From the NCBI GenBank assembly GCA_015179045.1, contig WHUZ01000058.1, positions 124,001 through 188,000 of the forward strand: 64,000 nucleotides of DNA, given 5' to 3'. The notes under the pieces are model-generated. The model saw only the letters and a program-made list of their open reading frames with translations, was not told the origin of the DNA and ran no database searches. The first letter of the stretch is position 1. The number at the start of each line of letters is the position of its first letter. Below, piece by piece: positions 62,488-64,000 of the stretch. The translations under genes were made by a program, and so were the position numbers. Source of the stretch: Kalaharituber pfeilii. Taxonomy: Eukaryota > Ascomycota > Pezizomycetes > Pezizales > Pezizaceae.

Positions 62488-62982
62488 GTGAGGCTACTTG
62501 TCCGCGGGTTGACCAGTCCATGGATGACTAAGCACCAGTCACACCGACTTCACGAGCTCCAAGGGTATCAGTATCTTAAGGCTTCGTTGCAATATGGACC
62601 TGGCCCCTTCACCACCGCATCTTCCCTCCGCTATCCGATCACGGAGGCAGGCATACGCCAATTCGCAAGAGCACGGAGAGCCGCAGAACGAAACAGACTA
62701 CGCCTAGAGTACCGCCCGTTGCAACGCCTGGGACACAGAGTCGCTACACGGGCAGGGATACTCGGGAATAAGGGACTACGTCACTGGAAATACCAGATAG
62801 GGAAGGAGGACAGCCCGGAGTGCCGGAGGTGTGGGAAAGGATTAGAGACCACCGCACACATACTGACGGAATGCGAAACCTGGAAACGGAGATGGCCGGT
62901 GGGAAAGCCTGACCAAAGGAAACCCCCCAAGGACGGAGACAGAGACACCTTGAGGGAGCTCCTAGAATGGGTTGACCGATAG
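62488..62982 (+). pseudogene. LINE ORF2 C-terminal fragment (zinc knuckle)
   Basis: Reads RAAERNRLRLEYRPLQRLG, then CRRCGKGLETTAHILTEC, WKRRWPVG and LRELLEWVDR with a stop. It aligns with the LINE A C-terminus at 8428-9422 (LSYRPLTRLGSR, LRDILEWAGA). RNase H and reverse transcriptase are absent. Unlike other copies it is not followed by tail A or B but by a tandem repeat array. Confidence 0.75.
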
Positions 62983-63028
62983 AGAGGGAGCGCGGGATTC
63001 TACTATATTTATCCTCTTCCCTTCCCTT

Positions 63029-63277
63029 CATCTATTATAGTACTGAGCTACATCCCTCTTGGCGTCCACCTAACCCCTGTCAAAAAAGACCTTGGCAACA
63101 ACCGCGAATACCATCTATTATAGTACTGAGCTACATCCCTCTTGGCGTCCACCTAACCCCTGTCAAAAAAGACCTTGGCAACAACCGCGAATACCATCTA
63201 TTATAGTACTGAGCTACATCCCTCTTGGCGTCCACCTAACCCCTGTCAAAAAAGACCTTGGCAACAACCGCGAATAC
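63029..63277 (+). repeat. Three identical tandem 83-bp units
   Basis: Units start CATCTATTATAGTACTGAGC at 63029, 63112 and 63195. I see no differences between the three. Each contains GTCAAAAAAGACCTTGGC. The array begins 46 bp after the LINE ORF2 stop. Confidence 0.9.
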
Positions 63278-63299
63278 CATATCAACGTACTGAGTGAAA

Positions 63300-64000
63300 T
63301 GTTCCACATACTCCTGAACCTCAACATACCCCTGAACCTTCGTCATAAGGCACATATTAATGTGGAATATGCCAAACGCCCGACAATACCTATATCAAGA
63401 GTTTCCATCACATTTCGTATGGAATCAACCTTCACGGAAATAGACACCACGACAATGAGGAGTTGCAATTGGCCGTATCTATCACTGCAATCCCTTTATG
63501 TAAAATGTTCACATTCTCCAGAACCTCAACATACTCGGCATAAGATACAGAAGAATGAGCCAAATTTTATAGGTATGATATATCTCTCTCACTATCAGGA
63601 GATGAAGCATAACGAGTTCAATTTGACAGGTACAACAGCAGCTTTCCATAGCACAATAGTAACAGAGTGAGCTGAATTTAACAGGTATAAGAGTACAATT
63701 TGACTGGTATTGGATGGCACGAGATGCAGCTGAACAAGTCAAATTTGACATGTATGGTAGGTCCATTTCACCTCGCGAGATACAGCAAAATGAGCCGAAT
63801 TTGACAGGCACTTTGACAGGCACGGCAGCTCCTCAATTTAACAGGCACGACAGCTCCTCAATTCGACAGGCACGGCAGCTCCTCAATGGTGTGAGATGCA
63901 GCAGAACGAGTCAAATTGACAGGTATAGTAGGTCCATTTCACCCTGCGAGATGCCGCAAAATGAGCCAAATTTGACAGGCACTTTGACAGGCATGACAGC
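63300..64000. repeat. Degenerate satellite, same family as 37740-38830 (inverted)
   Basis: Recurring words are GAGCCGAATTTGACAGG, GAGATGCAGC, AACGAGTCAAATTTGAC and GGTCCATTTCACC. Their reverse complements match the satellite at 37740-38830. The array runs off the window end. Confidence 0.7.

Noticed and set aside
63029..63277. Possible CRISPR array with three units
   Set aside because: The 83-bp units are identical from end to end; there are no spacers.

Overview
The window looks like transposon-rich DNA of a filamentous ascomycete. Introns are short (52-134 nt, GT-AG), there is a Ty1/copia element, Ty3/gypsy remnants, Tad1-type LINE pieces, hAT MITEs and a Tc1/mariner-like foldback, and one repeat shows RIP-like C-to-T and G-to-A decay. 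A Pezizomycete such as a truffle relative is my guess; nothing here fixes the species. Gene density is very low: I support five host-type gene loci plus one four-member repeated gene family in 64 kb.

The dominant theme is retroposition. Two LINE lineages, called A and B here, end in a short stem-loop followed by poly-A. Tail A has arms CTCGCCATAGCCC and GGGCGGCATGCGAG, then TAATGATAT and A(n). Tail B starts CCCTGCCATGGCG or CCTGCCATAGGCT and ends GCGGGGTTACGTGA plus A(n). Besides longer 5'-truncated LINE copies, I count 26 insertions that are only the hairpin plus poly-A (about 49-87 bp), each bounded by a visible 8-16 bp target-site duplication and nearly all starting at the base of the hairpin. 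A segmental duplication inside the window supplies empty sites for several of these insertions. Two 1.3-1.6 kb elements carry an ORF1-like protein and tail A but no reverse transcriptase, and both have target-site duplications, so they look like HAL1-type non-autonomous elements.

Layout. 0-5 kb: LTR, LINE and hAT fragments. 5.9-7.7 kb: an intact single-exon membrane protein gene. 8.3-10.4 kb: a LINE ORF2 3' piece (RNase H and zinc knuckle) inside an older hairpin element, then a solo LTR. 10.6-11.9 kb: a hAT element with a transposase remnant. 11.9-13.9 kb: copy 1 of a gene family coding for a membrane-anchored charged coiled coil. 16.2-18.3 kb: hAT MITE and nested LINE copies. 20.3-21.9 and 27.3-28.9 kb: two intact paralogous four-exon genes (membrane segments, an F-box-like helix region, Cys-rich C-terminus), with an ORF1-only element between them. 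24.4-26.2 kb: nested LTR-like repeats. 30-33 kb: B-type ORF1 element and coiled-coil gene copy 3 (broken). 33.2-36.6 kb: Ty1/copia element lacking its reverse transcriptase and one LTR. 36.6-37.7 kb: coiled-coil gene copy 2 fused to an ORF1 fragment. 37.7-40 kb: satellites. 41.4-45.7 kb: degraded Ty3/gypsy element interrupted by an ORF1-only element. 48.1-50.3 kb: coiled-coil gene copy 4, whose stop codon lies in an LTR-like insertion. 51.5-52.4 kb: two solo LTRs. 52.4-54.4 kb: a multi-exon membrane protein gene whose stop codon lies in the copia LTR. 55-60 kb: scattered micro-insertions and LINE pieces. 60.4-62.1 kb: the 1.75 kb foldback. 62.5-64 kb: a LINE ORF2 end, an 83-bp tandem triplication and satellite.

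All assignments come from reading the sequence by eye. Exon borders come from splice consensus plus agreement between paralogues.
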